This document shows positions 25,226 through 33,440 of a DNA stretch of 64,000 bases, piece by piece (the first letter of the stretch is position 1; each line of letters opens with the position of its first letter). The translations under genes were made by a program, and so were the position numbers. The notes beneath the pieces were generated by a model. It was not told where the DNA came from, ran no database searches, and was given only the letters and a program-made list of their open reading frames with translations. Origin of the DNA: Pseudonocardia broussonetiae (GTDB lineage: Bacteria; Actinomycetota; Actinomycetes; Mycobacteriales; Pseudonocardiaceae). The stretch spans positions 7,501 to 71,500 of the forward strand of contig NZ_CP053564.1 in assembly GCF_013155125.1 (NCBI RefSeq). The letters run 5' to 3'.

Positions 25226-25603
25226 GTGTCGATCCCTCCCGAAGCCGCAGCTCACGACCTCGCACCCCACCCGGAGGGCGGCTGGTACCGGCGCACGTGG
25301 ACCTCGCCGGTCGTCGTCGACACGCCGCGCGGCGCGCGGCCGTCGGCCACCGCGATCCTCTACCTCCTCGACGGCGTCTCGGCCCGGCACCGGGTGGCGT
25401 CGGCCGAGGTGTGGCTGTGGCACTCCGGCTCGCCGGTGGAACTGACGGTGGACGACGTGCCCGTGGTCCTCGACGCCGCACGTCCGCAGCAGGTGGTGGG
25501 GGCCGGGGTGTGGCAGTCGGCGCGGCTGCTCGGGCCGGAGCCGGCCCTGGTGAGCTGCGTGGTGAGCCCCGGCTTCGACTTCGCCGACTTCGAGATGGCC
25601 TGA
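25226..25603 (+). CDS. Cupin superfamily protein (DUF985/cupin_5)
   Basis: A 125-residue single-domain cupin. HPEGGWYRRTW at the N-terminus, SATAILYLLDG and WLWHSGSPVEL in the middle, and VVSPGFDFADFEM at the end match the DUF985 family. The metal-binding His/Glu set of this family appears reduced, and the function is unknown. GTG 25226 opens the conserved part; 170 bases separate it from the kinase gene. It ends convergently with the PHP gene across a 22-bp repeat array. Confidence 0.8.
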   Translation: MSIPPEAAAHDLAPHPEGGWYRRTWTSPVVVDTPRGARPSATAILYLLDGVSARHRVASAEVWLWHSGSPVELTVDDVPVVLDAARPQQVVGAGVWQSARLLGPEPALVSCVVSPGFDFADFEMA

Positions 25604-25615
25604 GCACGGCTCCCC

Positions 25616-25718
25616 CGCGAGTCGGGCTGTGACTGCGCGCGAGTCGGGGCGTGACTGCGCGCGAGTCGGACCTCCCGCACCCCGACTCGGTCACCACGAC
25701 ACCCCGACTCGCGGGGGG
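25616..25718. repeat. 22-bp repeat arrays facing each other
   Basis: CGCGAGTCG begins at 25616, 25638 and 25660, and the inverted CGACT core at 25683 and 25705. Spacing within each orientation is exactly 22 bp. The two outer ends (CCCCCGCGAGTCGGG and CCCCGACTCGCGGGG) can pair into a large stem. The array fills the whole gap between the convergent cupin and PHP genes. Confidence 0.88.
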
Positions 25719-25724
25719 TTGGGG

Positions 25725-26747
25725 TCAGGCGCGGGTGCGGTCCAGCAGCTTCTCCACCGGCCAGGTGTTGAGGATTCGCTCCGTCGGCACGGCGCAGGCG
25801 ACCGCGCGCTCGCACCCGTTGCCCAGCCAGTCGAGCTGGCCGGGGGCGTGGGCGTCGGTGTCGATCGTGAAGTCGCAGCCGGCCTCGACGGCCAGGCGCA
25901 GCAGGCGCTTGGGCGGGTCCAGGCGCTCGGGGCGCGAGTTGACCTCCACCGCGACGCCGTACTCGGCGCAGGCGGCGAACACGCGGTCGGCGTCGAACTC
26001 CGACTCCGGGCGCGACCGCTTCCCCGTCACCATCCGGCCCGTGCAGTGGCCGAGGACGTCGACGTGCGGGTTCGCGACGGCCGTCAGCATCCGCTCGGTC
26101 ATTTCCGCCCGCGGCATGCGCAGCTTGGAGTGGACGCTGGCGACGACGAGGTCGAGCTGGTCGAGCAGGTCGGGGTCCTGGTCGAGGGCGCCGTCGTCGA
26201 GGATGTCCACCTCGATGCCGGTGAGGACGCGGAAGTCGGTGAGCTCGGTGTTGAGCTCGGCGATCTGCTCCAGCTGCGCGCGCAGGCGCTCGGGCGAGAG
26301 GCCGTTGGCGACGGTGAGGCGCGGCGAGTGGTCGGTGACGACGAGGTAGGAGTGCCCGAGCTCGCGCGCGGTCTGCACCATCTCGCGCAGCGGCGAGCCG
26401 CCGTCGGACGCGTCGGTGTGGCTGTGGCAGTCACCGCGCAGCGCCTGCTTGAGGGCGAGCGCCGCCTCGTCGAGCGGCGTGCCCTCGGTGGCCTCCAGGC
26501 GTCGCAGGTAGACGGGCACCTCGCCGTTGAGCGACTCCACGACGCACCGCGCCGTCACCTCGCCGACGCCCTTGAGCCGCACGAGCTCACCGGACAGCGC
26601 GAGCTGCACCAGCTCGTCGCGGTCGCGGCGGGCCAGCACGGACGCGGCCGTGCGGAAGGCCCGCACGCGGTACGTGGACTCGTGGGCCCGCTCGAGCAGG
26701 AACGCCGCCCGTCGCAGGTCGGCCACGGGGTCGCGCTCGTCGCTCAC
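25725..26747 (-). CDS. PHP-domain phosphoesterase with N-terminal helix-hairpin-helix region
   Basis: A 340-residue protein. The first 90 residues resemble the pol beta/PolX helix-hairpin-helix (VRLKGVGEVTARCVVESLNG), then a PHP domain with GDCHSHTDASDGGS, VVTDHSPRL, GIEVDIL, VASVHSKL, GHCTGR and DTDAHAP, supplying the trinuclear metal ligands. The polymerase core of PolX is absent, so this is the stand-alone PHP form common in actinomycetes, with likely phosphatase or nuclease-like activity. It starts with GTG 26747. Confidence 0.87.
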   Translation of the reverse strand: MSDERDPVADLRRAAFLLERAHESTYRVRAFRTAASVLARRDRDELVQLALSGELVRLKGVGEVTARCVVESLNGEVPVYLRRLEATEGTPLDEAALALKQALRGDCHSHTDASDGGSPLREMVQTARELGHSYLVVTDHSPRLTVANGLSPERLRAQLEQIAELNTELTDFRVLTGIEVDILDDGALDQDPDLLDQLDLVVASVHSKLRMPRAEMTERMLTAVANPHVDVLGHCTGRMVTGKRSRPESEFDADRVFAACAEYGVAVEVNSRPERLDPPKRLLRLAVEAGCDFTIDTDAHAPGQLDWLGNGCERAVACAVPTERILNTWPVEKLLDRTRA

Positions 26748-26761
26748 GGCCGCGATTGTTG

Positions 26762-26810
26762 CAGGAAGGCCACCTTGAGGACGATCCGTTGCAGCAAGGT
26801 GGCCTTCCTG
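26762..26810 (-). terminator. Perfect 16-bp hairpin after the CHAD gene
   Basis: CAGGAAGGCCACCTTG at 26762-26777 is exactly inverted at 26795-26810 with a 17-base loop. It lies between the CYTH-CHAD stop (26833) and the PHP start (26747), on the 3' side of the former, so it should act as its terminator. The sequence TTGCAG precedes both arms, indicating a duplicated origin. Confidence 0.65.
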
Positions 26811-26832
26811 ACCCGGGGGAACGGGACCGACC

Positions 26833-28302
26833 TCAGCCCCGCGCTGCCCTCCACAGCGCCGGCAGCTCCTGCTCGATTCGCACCGCCCGCTCCACGTCCC
26901 GGCCCAGCAGCACCCCGAAGCTGAAGCCGTTCTCCCCGCTCGCGTGCGCCGCCGCCCCCAGCTCGCGCAGTGCGTCCCGCGCCACGACGGCGTCCTGGTG
27001 CTCGCCGAGCGCAGTCTGCAGCCGCTTGAGCCGCTTGTCCTTCGTCCCCGCGACCTCCGTCGCGTACCGCAGCCGCTTGCCCGCCTTGCGCGCCGCGTGC
27101 ACGGCCGTCTCCTGCTCCGGACCGGGCTCGACGGCCACCTCGACCGCCTTGCGCAGCCGCCGCCGCGCCCTCTTCACGCCGTCATCCAGTCCCGACAGCG
27201 AGCGCGCCGCCTTCGTCAGCGGCGGCTCGTCGAGCAGCGCGTCGAGCGCGCCGCGCAGTGCGGCGTACCGGGGCCCGTCGAGCTCGGTGAGCACGGCCGC
27301 CCTGGCCTCGGCCTCGACGCGGGCGAAGTGCCGCGTCGTGAACGCCTCGGCGCGCCCCAGCCGCAGCTCGGGCGGCAGGTCGGCGAGCCCCGCGAGGATC
27401 CGCTCGCGCAGCACCTCGGCGTCGCGGGCGGGGGCCAGAGCCCGGCCCAGCTCGCGCAGCGCCTCGACGACGGGCTCGGTGCGCGCGACGTCGAGCAGCG
27501 GCCGGAACGCCTGCAGCGCGCTCCGCATCCGCCGCGACGCCACTCGCAGCTGGTGCACGGCGTCGGGCTCGTCGCGGCGCACCCGCAGGTCCTCGGCGGC
27601 GAGCCGCTCGGCCTGCGTCGCCAGGTACTCCATCAGGGCGGCCCCGGACGACCCCTTCTTCCCGGCCCGTCGACGCCGAGCGCCGGCAGGCCGCAGCAGG
27701 CGGTCGAGCTCGGTCTCGACGCCGGGCTCGGCCGGCTCCAGCCCGTCGTCGGCGAAGCGGACGGCCAGCTCGGCGAGCAGCTCCTCGGACGCGCCCTCGT
27801 GCGGGTGCACCGCGGCCTCGGTCCACGAGACGAGCTCGGTCGAGCGGCCCAGCGTGGCGACGGTGACGTGGTCGTGCACGACGTCGGCGACGACCGCGTC
27901 GCCGTCCCCGAGCAGCCGCGTCACGCCGCGCGTCGTCCGGGCCCGGCCGACGGGGCGCACGATGCGGTCGCGCGCGGCGCCGCGGGTCAGCTCCTCGATC
28001 TCGACGGGCACGGGGGCGGGGTCGGGCGCGTCGGCGGCCAGCGGCACGCGGAGGTGCTCGTCGTGGTCGCCGTCGGGCAGCGCGAGCCGCCACTGCGGCG
28101 GGCCGTCGCCGCGGTAGAGCGCCAGCGTGATCCCGGCGGCGGCGAGGCGGCGGTCGTCGGTGTCGTACCGCTCGACCTCGCGGACCTCCGTCGGCCCCGG
28201 CTCGTCGCGGTGCACCCCCGGCAGCCCCGCCAGCCTCGGCGCGCCGGCCTCCGCGGCGCCGCGGAAGTACTGGACGGTGGTCGTTGCGGTGGTGTCGGGC
28301 AT
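26833..28302 (-). CDS. CYTH and CHAD domain protein
   Basis: A 489-residue protein with an N-terminal CYTH/triphosphatase-like domain (about residues 1-205; EVREVERYDTDDRRLAAAG, WRLALPDGDHDEHLRVPL) and a C-terminal CHAD domain (about 220-485; HQLRVASRRMRSALQAFRP, HAARKAGKRLRYATEV). The CYTH ExExK start is weak, so triphosphatase activity is uncertain. CHAD domains bind polyphosphate, and such fusions are often linked to polyphosphate granules. Confidence 0.88.
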   Translation of the reverse strand: MPDTTATTTVQYFRGAAEAGAPRLAGLPGVHRDEPGPTEVREVERYDTDDRRLAAAGITLALYRGDGPPQWRLALPDGDHDEHLRVPLAADAPDPAPVPVEIEELTRGAARDRIVRPVGRARTTRGVTRLLGDGDAVVADVVHDHVTVATLGRSTELVSWTEAAVHPHEGASEELLAELAVRFADDGLEPAEPGVETELDRLLRPAGARRRRAGKKGSSGAALMEYLATQAERLAAEDLRVRRDEPDAVHQLRVASRRMRSALQAFRPLLDVARTEPVVEALRELGRALAPARDAEVLRERILAGLADLPPELRLGRAEAFTTRHFARVEAEARAAVLTELDGPRYAALRGALDALLDEPPLTKAARSLSGLDDGVKRARRRLRKAVEVAVEPGPEQETAVHAARKAGKRLRYATEVAGTKDKRLKRLQTALGEHQDAVVARDALRELGAAAHASGENGFSFGVLLGRDVERAVRIEQELPALWRAARG

Positions 28303-28320
28303 CCCGGTGGGTGCCCGGAA

Positions 28321-29730
28321 TCAGCTCTCGCGCAAACGCGCCTTGAGTACCTTGCCCATGTCGTTGCGGGGCAGCGCGTCGACGAAGCGCACCTCGCGCG
28401 GGCGCTTGTGCGGGGCGAGCTGCGCGGCGACGTGGTCGATCAGCTCGCGCGCCTCCGGCGCCTCCCCCGCCGCGACGACGACGGCCACCACCCGCTCCCC
28501 CAGGTCGTCGTCGGGCACGCCGAACACCGCCGTCTCGGCGACGCCCGGGTGCTCCAGCAGCGCGTTCTCGATCTCACCCGCGCCGATCTTGTAGCCGCCG
28601 GACTTGATCAGGTCGGTGGCCTGGCGGCCGACGAGCGCGAGCGCCCCCGACTCCGTCCAGCGGCCGATGTCGCCGGTGGCGAACCACCCGTCGGCGTCGA
28701 GCCCGCCGTCGCGGCCCAGGTAGCCGTCGAACAGGCCCGGCCCGCGCGCGTGCACGGTACCGAGGTCGGGGTCGCCCTCGACCGGGTCCAGGCGCACCTC
28801 GGTGCCGGACACCGGACGCCCGACGCTGCCGGGCTCGGGCTCCTCGTCGGCGCGGGCGGCGGTGAGGATGAGGGACTCGGTGAGGCCGTAGCGCTCCCGG
28901 ACCGCGAGGCCGGTGGCGGCGCGCAGGCGGGCGTGGTCGACGGTCGTGAGCGCGGCCGAGCCCGAGACCAGCAGGCGCGCGCGGCCGATCCGCTTCGCCG
29001 CCTCCGGGTCGGACTCCAGCTGGTCGGCGAGTCGGTGGTACTGCGTCGGCACGCCGAACACCATCGTCGCTCCCCCGTCGACGGCGGCGGCGAGCCCGGC
29101 CGCGTCGAGCGCGGGGAGGTGGTGCAGCGCCCCGCCGCGGCGCAGCGGCCCGAGCACGCCGAGCACGAGACCGTGGACGTGGAACAGCGGCAGCGCGTGG
29201 GCGAGAACGTCGTCGCCGGTCCAGGCCCAGGCGTCGGCCAGGGCGTCGAGGTTGGCCGCGACGGCGCCGCGGGACAGCACCGCGCCCTTGGGCGGCCCGG
29301 TCGTCCCCGAGGTGTAGATGACGAGCGCGGGCGCGGCCGGGCCGGGGTCGCGCGGGGGCGCGCCGCCGCCGGTGCTGCCGAGCTCGACGTCGATCCGCGG
29401 GAGCTCGCCGAGCGCGTCCGGCAGGACCGCTCCGGGCGCGGCCAGCACCGCACCGGGTGCGGAGTCGGACAGGACGTGCGCGAGCTCGCGCTGCCCCAGC
29501 TTCGGGTTGAGCGGCACCGCCGGGACCCCGGCGAGGACGGCCGAGGCGACCGCGACGGCCGTGTGGATCCCCGGCACCGCGTGCACCGCGACCCGGCCCG
29601 CGCCGCTGCCGCGGATCCGCTCGGCGAGCGCCGCGGCGACGGCGGCCAGCTCGGAGTGGGTCAGCGCGTCGTCGCCCGCGCGCAGGGCGGGCCGGTCGGA
29701 CGGGTCGAGCAGCGTCGGCAGCAGCGTCAC
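28321..29730 (-). CDS. Acyl-CoA synthetase (MatB-like AMP-forming ligase)
   Basis: A 469-residue ANL-superfamily ligase. The P-loop is VIYTSGTTGPPKGAVLS near residue 160, YGLTES the core motif, GWFATGDIG and GGYKIGAGEIE follow, and the C-terminal catalytic Lys is in RNDMGKVLKARL. Length and N-terminus (VPAVPLNPKLG) resemble malonyl- or short-chain acyl-CoA synthetases of the MatB type. GTG 29730 overlaps the GlcD-like stop by 4 bases, so the oxidase product may be its substrate. Confidence 0.87.
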   Translation of the reverse strand: MTLLPTLLDPSDRPALRAGDDALTHSELAAVAAALAERIRGSGAGRVAVHAVPGIHTAVAVASAVLAGVPAVPLNPKLGQRELAHVLSDSAPGAVLAAPGAVLPDALGELPRIDVELGSTGGGAPPRDPGPAAPALVIYTSGTTGPPKGAVLSRGAVAANLDALADAWAWTGDDVLAHALPLFHVHGLVLGVLGPLRRGGALHHLPALDAAGLAAAVDGGATMVFGVPTQYHRLADQLESDPEAAKRIGRARLLVSGSAALTTVDHARLRAATGLAVRERYGLTESLILTAARADEEPEPGSVGRPVSGTEVRLDPVEGDPDLGTVHARGPGLFDGYLGRDGGLDADGWFATGDIGRWTESGALALVGRQATDLIKSGGYKIGAGEIENALLEHPGVAETAVFGVPDDDLGERVVAVVVAAGEAPEARELIDHVAAQLAPHKRPREVRFVDALPRNDMGKVLKARLRES

Positions 29731-31103
29731 GCGATCACCTTGCCCGGGTTGAGGATCCCGGCCGGATCCAGGGCCGCCTTGACGGCGCGGTGCATCGCGA
29801 CGACGGCCGGTCCGAGCTCGCGCAGGGCGCCGTCGCGCTTGAGCAGGCCGACGCCGTGCTCGCCGGTGACGGTGCCGCCGAGGGTGAGCGCGGCGTCGAC
29901 GATGTCGTCGAAGGCGGCCTGCGCGCGCCGCCGCGCCGCGTCGTCGCCGTGCGGGGTGAGCAGCAGCGGGTGCAGGTTGCCGTCGCCGGCGTGGGCAACG
30001 GTGGCGATCTGCGTGTCGTGCGCCGCGCCGATCTCCTCGATCCGCGCGAGCATCTCCGCGATGCGCCCGCGCGGCAGGCAGACGTCCTCGGTGAGCATGG
30101 CCATCCCGCGCTGCTCGAGCGCCGGGTAGGCGAGGCGTCGTGCGTCGAACAGGGCCTCGGCCTCGACCGGGTCGGTCGAGAGCATCGCGTCGCTCGCGCC
30201 CGCGGCGAGGAACTCGGCGTGCATCGCCTCGGCCTCGTACTCCGCGGCGGGCTCGGGCAGGTCGGTCTGGGCGAGCAGCAGCGCGGCGGCCCCCTCCGGC
30301 AGCCCGGCGCGCTTCCAGTCGTTCACCGCCTGCAGGCACACCCGGTCGACCAGCTCGAAGATCGCCGGCTGCAGCCCCGCCGCCGTGACGCGGGAGACGG
30401 CGTCGCCCGCGGCGGCGAGCGTGTCGAAGAAGCCGACGACGGTGCGCGGCGCGGTCGTGCGCGCCGGGCGCAGCTTGACCGTCACCTCGGTGACGACGCC
30501 GAGCGTGCCCTCCGAGCCGACCATCAGCCCGGCCAGGTCGTAGCCGACGACGCCCTTCGCCGTGCGCCGCCCCAGCCGCACGACCTCGCCGCTCGCGAGC
30601 ACGACCTCCAGCGCGAGCACGTAGTCGCGCGTCACGCCGTACTTGACGCAGCACAGCCCGCCCGCGTTCGTCGCGACGTTGCCGCCGATCGTCGACCAGG
30701 GGGCGCTCGCCGGGTCCGGCGGGTACCAGAGGCCCTCCTTCGCCGCGGCGGCGCGCAGGTCGTCGTTGACGACGCCGGGCTGCACGACGGCGAGGCGCTC
30801 GGCGGGGTCGATCTCGACGATGTCGCGCATCCGCTCCGTCGACAGGACCACGCAGCCGTCGACGGCGTTCGCCCCACCCGACAACCCGGTGCCCGCCCCG
30901 CGCGCGACGACGGGCACCCCGTGCGCGGCGCACGCCCGCACCACCGCCGCCACCTCCGCGGTCGTGCCCGGGCGGACCACCGCGACCGCGGCGCCGTGCG
31001 GCGCCCACTCGGCCTCGTCGTGCAGGTAGGGCGCGACGGTGTCGGGGTCGGTGAGCAGGTGCTGCGCCGGCAGAGCTGCGCGCAGGTCGTCGAGCACCGT
31101 CAT
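29727..31103 (-). CDS. FAD-linked 2-hydroxyacid oxidase/dehydrogenase (GlcD-like)
   Basis: A 458-residue VAO-fold flavoprotein. The PP-loop VVARGAGTGLSGGAN near residue 65, WSTIGGNVATNAGG, GSEGTLGVVTEVTVKL and the C-terminal HAGDGNLHPLL and GEHGVGLLK motifs match glycolate oxidase subunit D and D-lactate dehydrogenases. It should oxidise a 2-hydroxyacid to a 2-oxoacid using FAD. No GlcE/GlcF genes are adjacent, which favours a stand-alone D-2-hydroxyacid dehydrogenase. Confidence 0.88.
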   Translation of the reverse strand: MTVLDDLRAALPAQHLLTDPDTVAPYLHDEAEWAPHGAAVAVVRPGTTAEVAAVVRACAAHGVPVVARGAGTGLSGGANAVDGCVVLSTERMRDIVEIDPAERLAVVQPGVVNDDLRAAAAKEGLWYPPDPASAPWSTIGGNVATNAGGLCCVKYGVTRDYVLALEVVLASGEVVRLGRRTAKGVVGYDLAGLMVGSEGTLGVVTEVTVKLRPARTTAPRTVVGFFDTLAAAGDAVSRVTAAGLQPAIFELVDRVCLQAVNDWKRAGLPEGAAALLLAQTDLPEPAAEYEAEAMHAEFLAAGASDAMLSTDPVEAEALFDARRLAYPALEQRGMAMLTEDVCLPRGRIAEMLARIEEIGAAHDTQIATVAHAGDGNLHPLLLTPHGDDAARRRAQAAFDDIVDAALTLGGTVTGEHGVGLLKRDGALRELGPAVVAMHRAVKAALDPAGILNPGKVIA

Positions 31104-31113
31104 GGGCCCGACG

Positions 31114-32040
31114 CTAGCTCCCGCCGCTGCGCGCGGCCAGCGCGCGTCCCAGGTCGGTGCCCGAGCGCCACGCCGTCTCGACGCGCGCCTTCCCCCAGCC
31201 GTCGCCGGCGAAGGCGATGCCGTCGTCGCGCAGGAGGTGGGTCTCCTCGCGGTCCTGCCCGGGGCTCGCGAACCGCCAGCGGTGGGCGTGGGTCCACTCC
31301 GGTTCGGCCGTGACGCCGAGCAGGCGCGCCAGCGCGTCGAGGACCAGCGGGACGGCGCCGTCGGGGTCGGCGTCGTGCTCGCGGGCGACGTCGGCGGTCG
31401 TGTGGGCGACGAGGACGGGCGCGCCGTCGCCGCGGCGGTCGCCGTCGTCGGCGACGAGCGTGAGCACCGGGTGGTCGTTGACGAACGCCGCGGGCAGCGG
31501 CTCCCAGCGCCGCCGCGACCAGCCCGCCGCCACGGAGATCACCGGCGACCACTCCGGCGCGTCCGACGGCGCGCCCAGCAGGCGCGCCGCCTGGGGGTCG
31601 GGCATGGCGAGCACGACCGCGTCGCACGGGTCGCCGTCGACGACCGGCCCCGGCCCGACGCGGGCGACCTCGTGCTCCAGGCGCACGTCCAGGCCCGTGG
31701 CCAGGTCGGCGACGAGGCTGCGCAGCCCGCCCGGGGCGGCGTAGCGGACGGGGCCCGGGGCGCTCCCCCGCTGCCCGTCGCCGAGCACGGCGAGCTCGGA
31801 GGTCCACTCGCGCACGAGCCCGGCGTGCTGCCAGGCGGTGACGACGTCGGTGAACTCGGGGTCGCGGGCGGTGAAGTAGGCGGCGCCGAGGTCGACCGGG
31901 CGGCCTGCCAGGCGCTTGCTGGCCAGCCGCCCGCCGACCACGCGGGAGCGCTCCAGCACCCGGACCGGCACCCCGGACGCCGTGAGCACCCGTGCGCACG
32001 CGATCCCGGCGATCCCGGCCCCCACGACGATCACCGACAT
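31114..32040 (-). CDS. Renalase-like FAD-dependent oxidoreductase
   Basis: A 308-residue NAD(P)/FAD-binding protein. It begins MSVIVVGAGIAGIACARVL, the Rossmann FAD motif, and has a second conserved patch VDLGAAYFTARDPEF, then WRFASPGQD and IAFAGDGWGKARVETAWRSG at the C-terminus. This matches bacterial renalase-like/amine-oxidase-related proteins, some of which oxidise aberrant dihydronicotinamides. ATG 32040 opens the FAD motif; an upstream in-frame start at 32091 gives Arg/Pro-rich sequence. Confidence 0.83.
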   Translation of the reverse strand: MSVIVVGAGIAGIACARVLTASGVPVRVLERSRVVGGRLASKRLAGRPVDLGAAYFTARDPEFTDVVTAWQHAGLVREWTSELAVLGDGQRGSAPGPVRYAAPGGLRSLVADLATGLDVRLEHEVARVGPGPVVDGDPCDAVVLAMPDPQAARLLGAPSDAPEWSPVISVAAGWSRRRWEPLPAAFVNDHPVLTLVADDGDRRGDGAPVLVAHTTADVAREHDADPDGAVPLVLDALARLLGVTAEPEWTHAHRWRFASPGQDREETHLLRDDGIAFAGDGWGKARVETAWRSGTDLGRALAARSGGS

Positions 32041-32095
32041 GGCGCCACCGTAGGTCAGGGCCCGTGGGTCCGCCGGGCGCCTCCGGCGCACCCCC

Positions 32096-32172
32096 CGCGA
32101 GTCGGGGTCTGATTGCGCGCGAGTCGGGGTCTCGTTGCGCGCGAGTCGCGGGTGTCACGGCGCGCGAGTCGG
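32096..32172 (+). repeat. 22-bp repeat array, four plus-orientation copies
   Basis: CGCGAGTC begins at 32096, 32118, 32140 and 32163 (periods 22, 22, 23). It lies in the 466-base gap between the renalase-like start (32040) and the menC stop (32507). No gene is visible in this gap; it holds this array, a 66-bp palindrome half-unit and the inverted array at 32400. Confidence 0.88.
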
Positions 32173-32271
32173 GAACCATCGGCAGGTCGGGCCCCCGGCG
32201 CCGCGCACCTTCTGGCGCCTCCGTGCACGTCCGGCGGTGCGCGACCAGCAACGAGATGCGCAGTACGTCCC

Positions 32272-32337
32272 GTGATCATCGGAACCGCGCCGCCACGACC
32301 CTCCGACCGACCCTGACGCCACACTCCCGACGATCAC
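32272..32337. repeat. Single unit of the palindromic intergenic element
   Basis: GTGATCATCGGAACCGCG at 32272 through CACTCCCGACGATCAC ending at 32337 corresponds to one half (66 bp) of the elements at 20059-20196 and 20251-20387. It again lies between opposed 22-bp repeat arrays. Confidence 0.65.
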
Positions 32338-32399
32338 GCCGGCCCGGCCCACAGTCACGGCTGATCCTCCACGCAGGCGCCGCCCGCGCACGACCAGCG

Positions 32400-32501
32400 C
32401 GACTCGCTCGCCACGAGACCCCGACTCGCGGGACTCGCACACCCGAATTGCGCGCAACCAGAGCCCGACTCGCTCGCCACCAGACCCCGACTCGCGGGCT
32501 T
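32400..32501 (-). repeat. 22-bp repeat array, five inverted-orientation copies
   Basis: The CGACT core starts at 32400, 32422, 32466 and 32488, with a degenerate CGAAT at 32444, all exactly 22 bp apart. The last copy ends 6 bases from the menC stop codon. Confidence 0.88.
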
Positions 32502-32506
32502 TCCGG

Positions 32507-33436
32507 TCAGAGGGCGCGGACGCGCGCCAGCCGCGCCTCCCACCACTCCACCCGCTCCCCCTCCGCCGCCACCCCGGCCCGCAGCTCCGGCTCGGGCGGC
32601 CTTCGGGGCACCGGGAGCTCCCCGCCCACCGGCACGAGCGGCGCGGTCACGTCGGCGGTGAACAGCGCCCCCGTGCCCAGGCCGCAGGCGAACTCCAGGT
32701 CGGGCAGCGCCCCGGCCAGGGCGATCTCCGCCGCCAGCCCGACGCCGGACTCCAGCGCCGAGCTCACCACGCACGGCAGCCCGCACGCCTGCGCGACCTC
32801 CAGCGCCCGCCGCACCCCGCCCAGCGGCGCGCACTTGAGCACCGCCACGTCCGCCGCCCCCGCGACGGCGACGCGCAGCGGGTCCTCGGCGCGGCGGATC
32901 GACTCGTCCGCGGCGATCCGCACGTCGACCCGGCGCCGCACCGCGGCCAGCTCCTCCAGCGTCACGCACGGCTGCTCGACGTACTGCAGCCCGCCGGCGG
33001 CGCGGTCGAGCGCGCGGATCGCGGTGACGGCCTCGTCGACCTCCCACCGCGCGTTCGCGTCGACCCGCACGTGCCCGCCCGGCCCCAGCGCGTCGCGGAC
33101 GGCCTCGACGCGCGCGAGGTCGTCGGCCAGCGAACCGGGCGCGTCGGCCACCTTGACCTTCGCCGTGCCGCACCCCGACGCCACGACCAGCGCGTGCGCG
33201 ACGGCGGGCGGCACCGCGGGCACGATCGCGTTGACGGGCACCGACGCGCGCACCGGCTCCGGCCACCCGTCGAACGCGGCCTCGTGCGCCGCGGCGTACC
33301 AGGAGCGCGCCTCGGCGTCGTCGTACTCGGGGAAGGGGCAGAAGTCGCCCCAGCCGGCCGGGCCCTCGAGGAGCAGGCCCTCCCGGAGGGTGATCCCGCG
33401 GAAGCGGGTGGTCATGGGGAGGGCGTAGACGAACAC
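32507..33436 (-). CDS. menC: o-Succinylbenzoate synthase
   Basis: A 309-residue enolase-superfamily enzyme of menaquinone synthesis, converting SHCHC to o-succinylbenzoate. The barrel shows the metal ligands in RVDANARWEV, YVEQPC and IAADESIRR, the Lys acid/base in KVKV and VLKCAP. Start GTG 33436 is chosen because VYALPM-x-TRFRG is conserved in the family; ATG 33415 would remove it. It lies only 4 bases after the monooxygenase stop, implying translational coupling, and no other men gene is in the window. Confidence 0.88.
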   Translation of the reverse strand: MFVYALPMTTRFRGITLREGLLLEGPAGWGDFCPFPEYDDAEARSWYAAAHEAAFDGWPEPVRASVPVNAIVPAVPPAVAHALVVASGCGTAKVKVADAPGSLADDLARVEAVRDALGPGGHVRVDANARWEVDEAVTAIRALDRAAGGLQYVEQPCVTLEELAAVRRRVDVRIAADESIRRAEDPLRVAVAGAADVAVLKCAPLGGVRRALEVAQACGLPCVVSSALESGVGLAAEIALAGALPDLEFACGLGTGALFTADVTAPLVPVGGELPVPRRPPEPELRAGVAAEGERVEWWEARLARVRAL

Positions 33437-33440
33437 CCCG

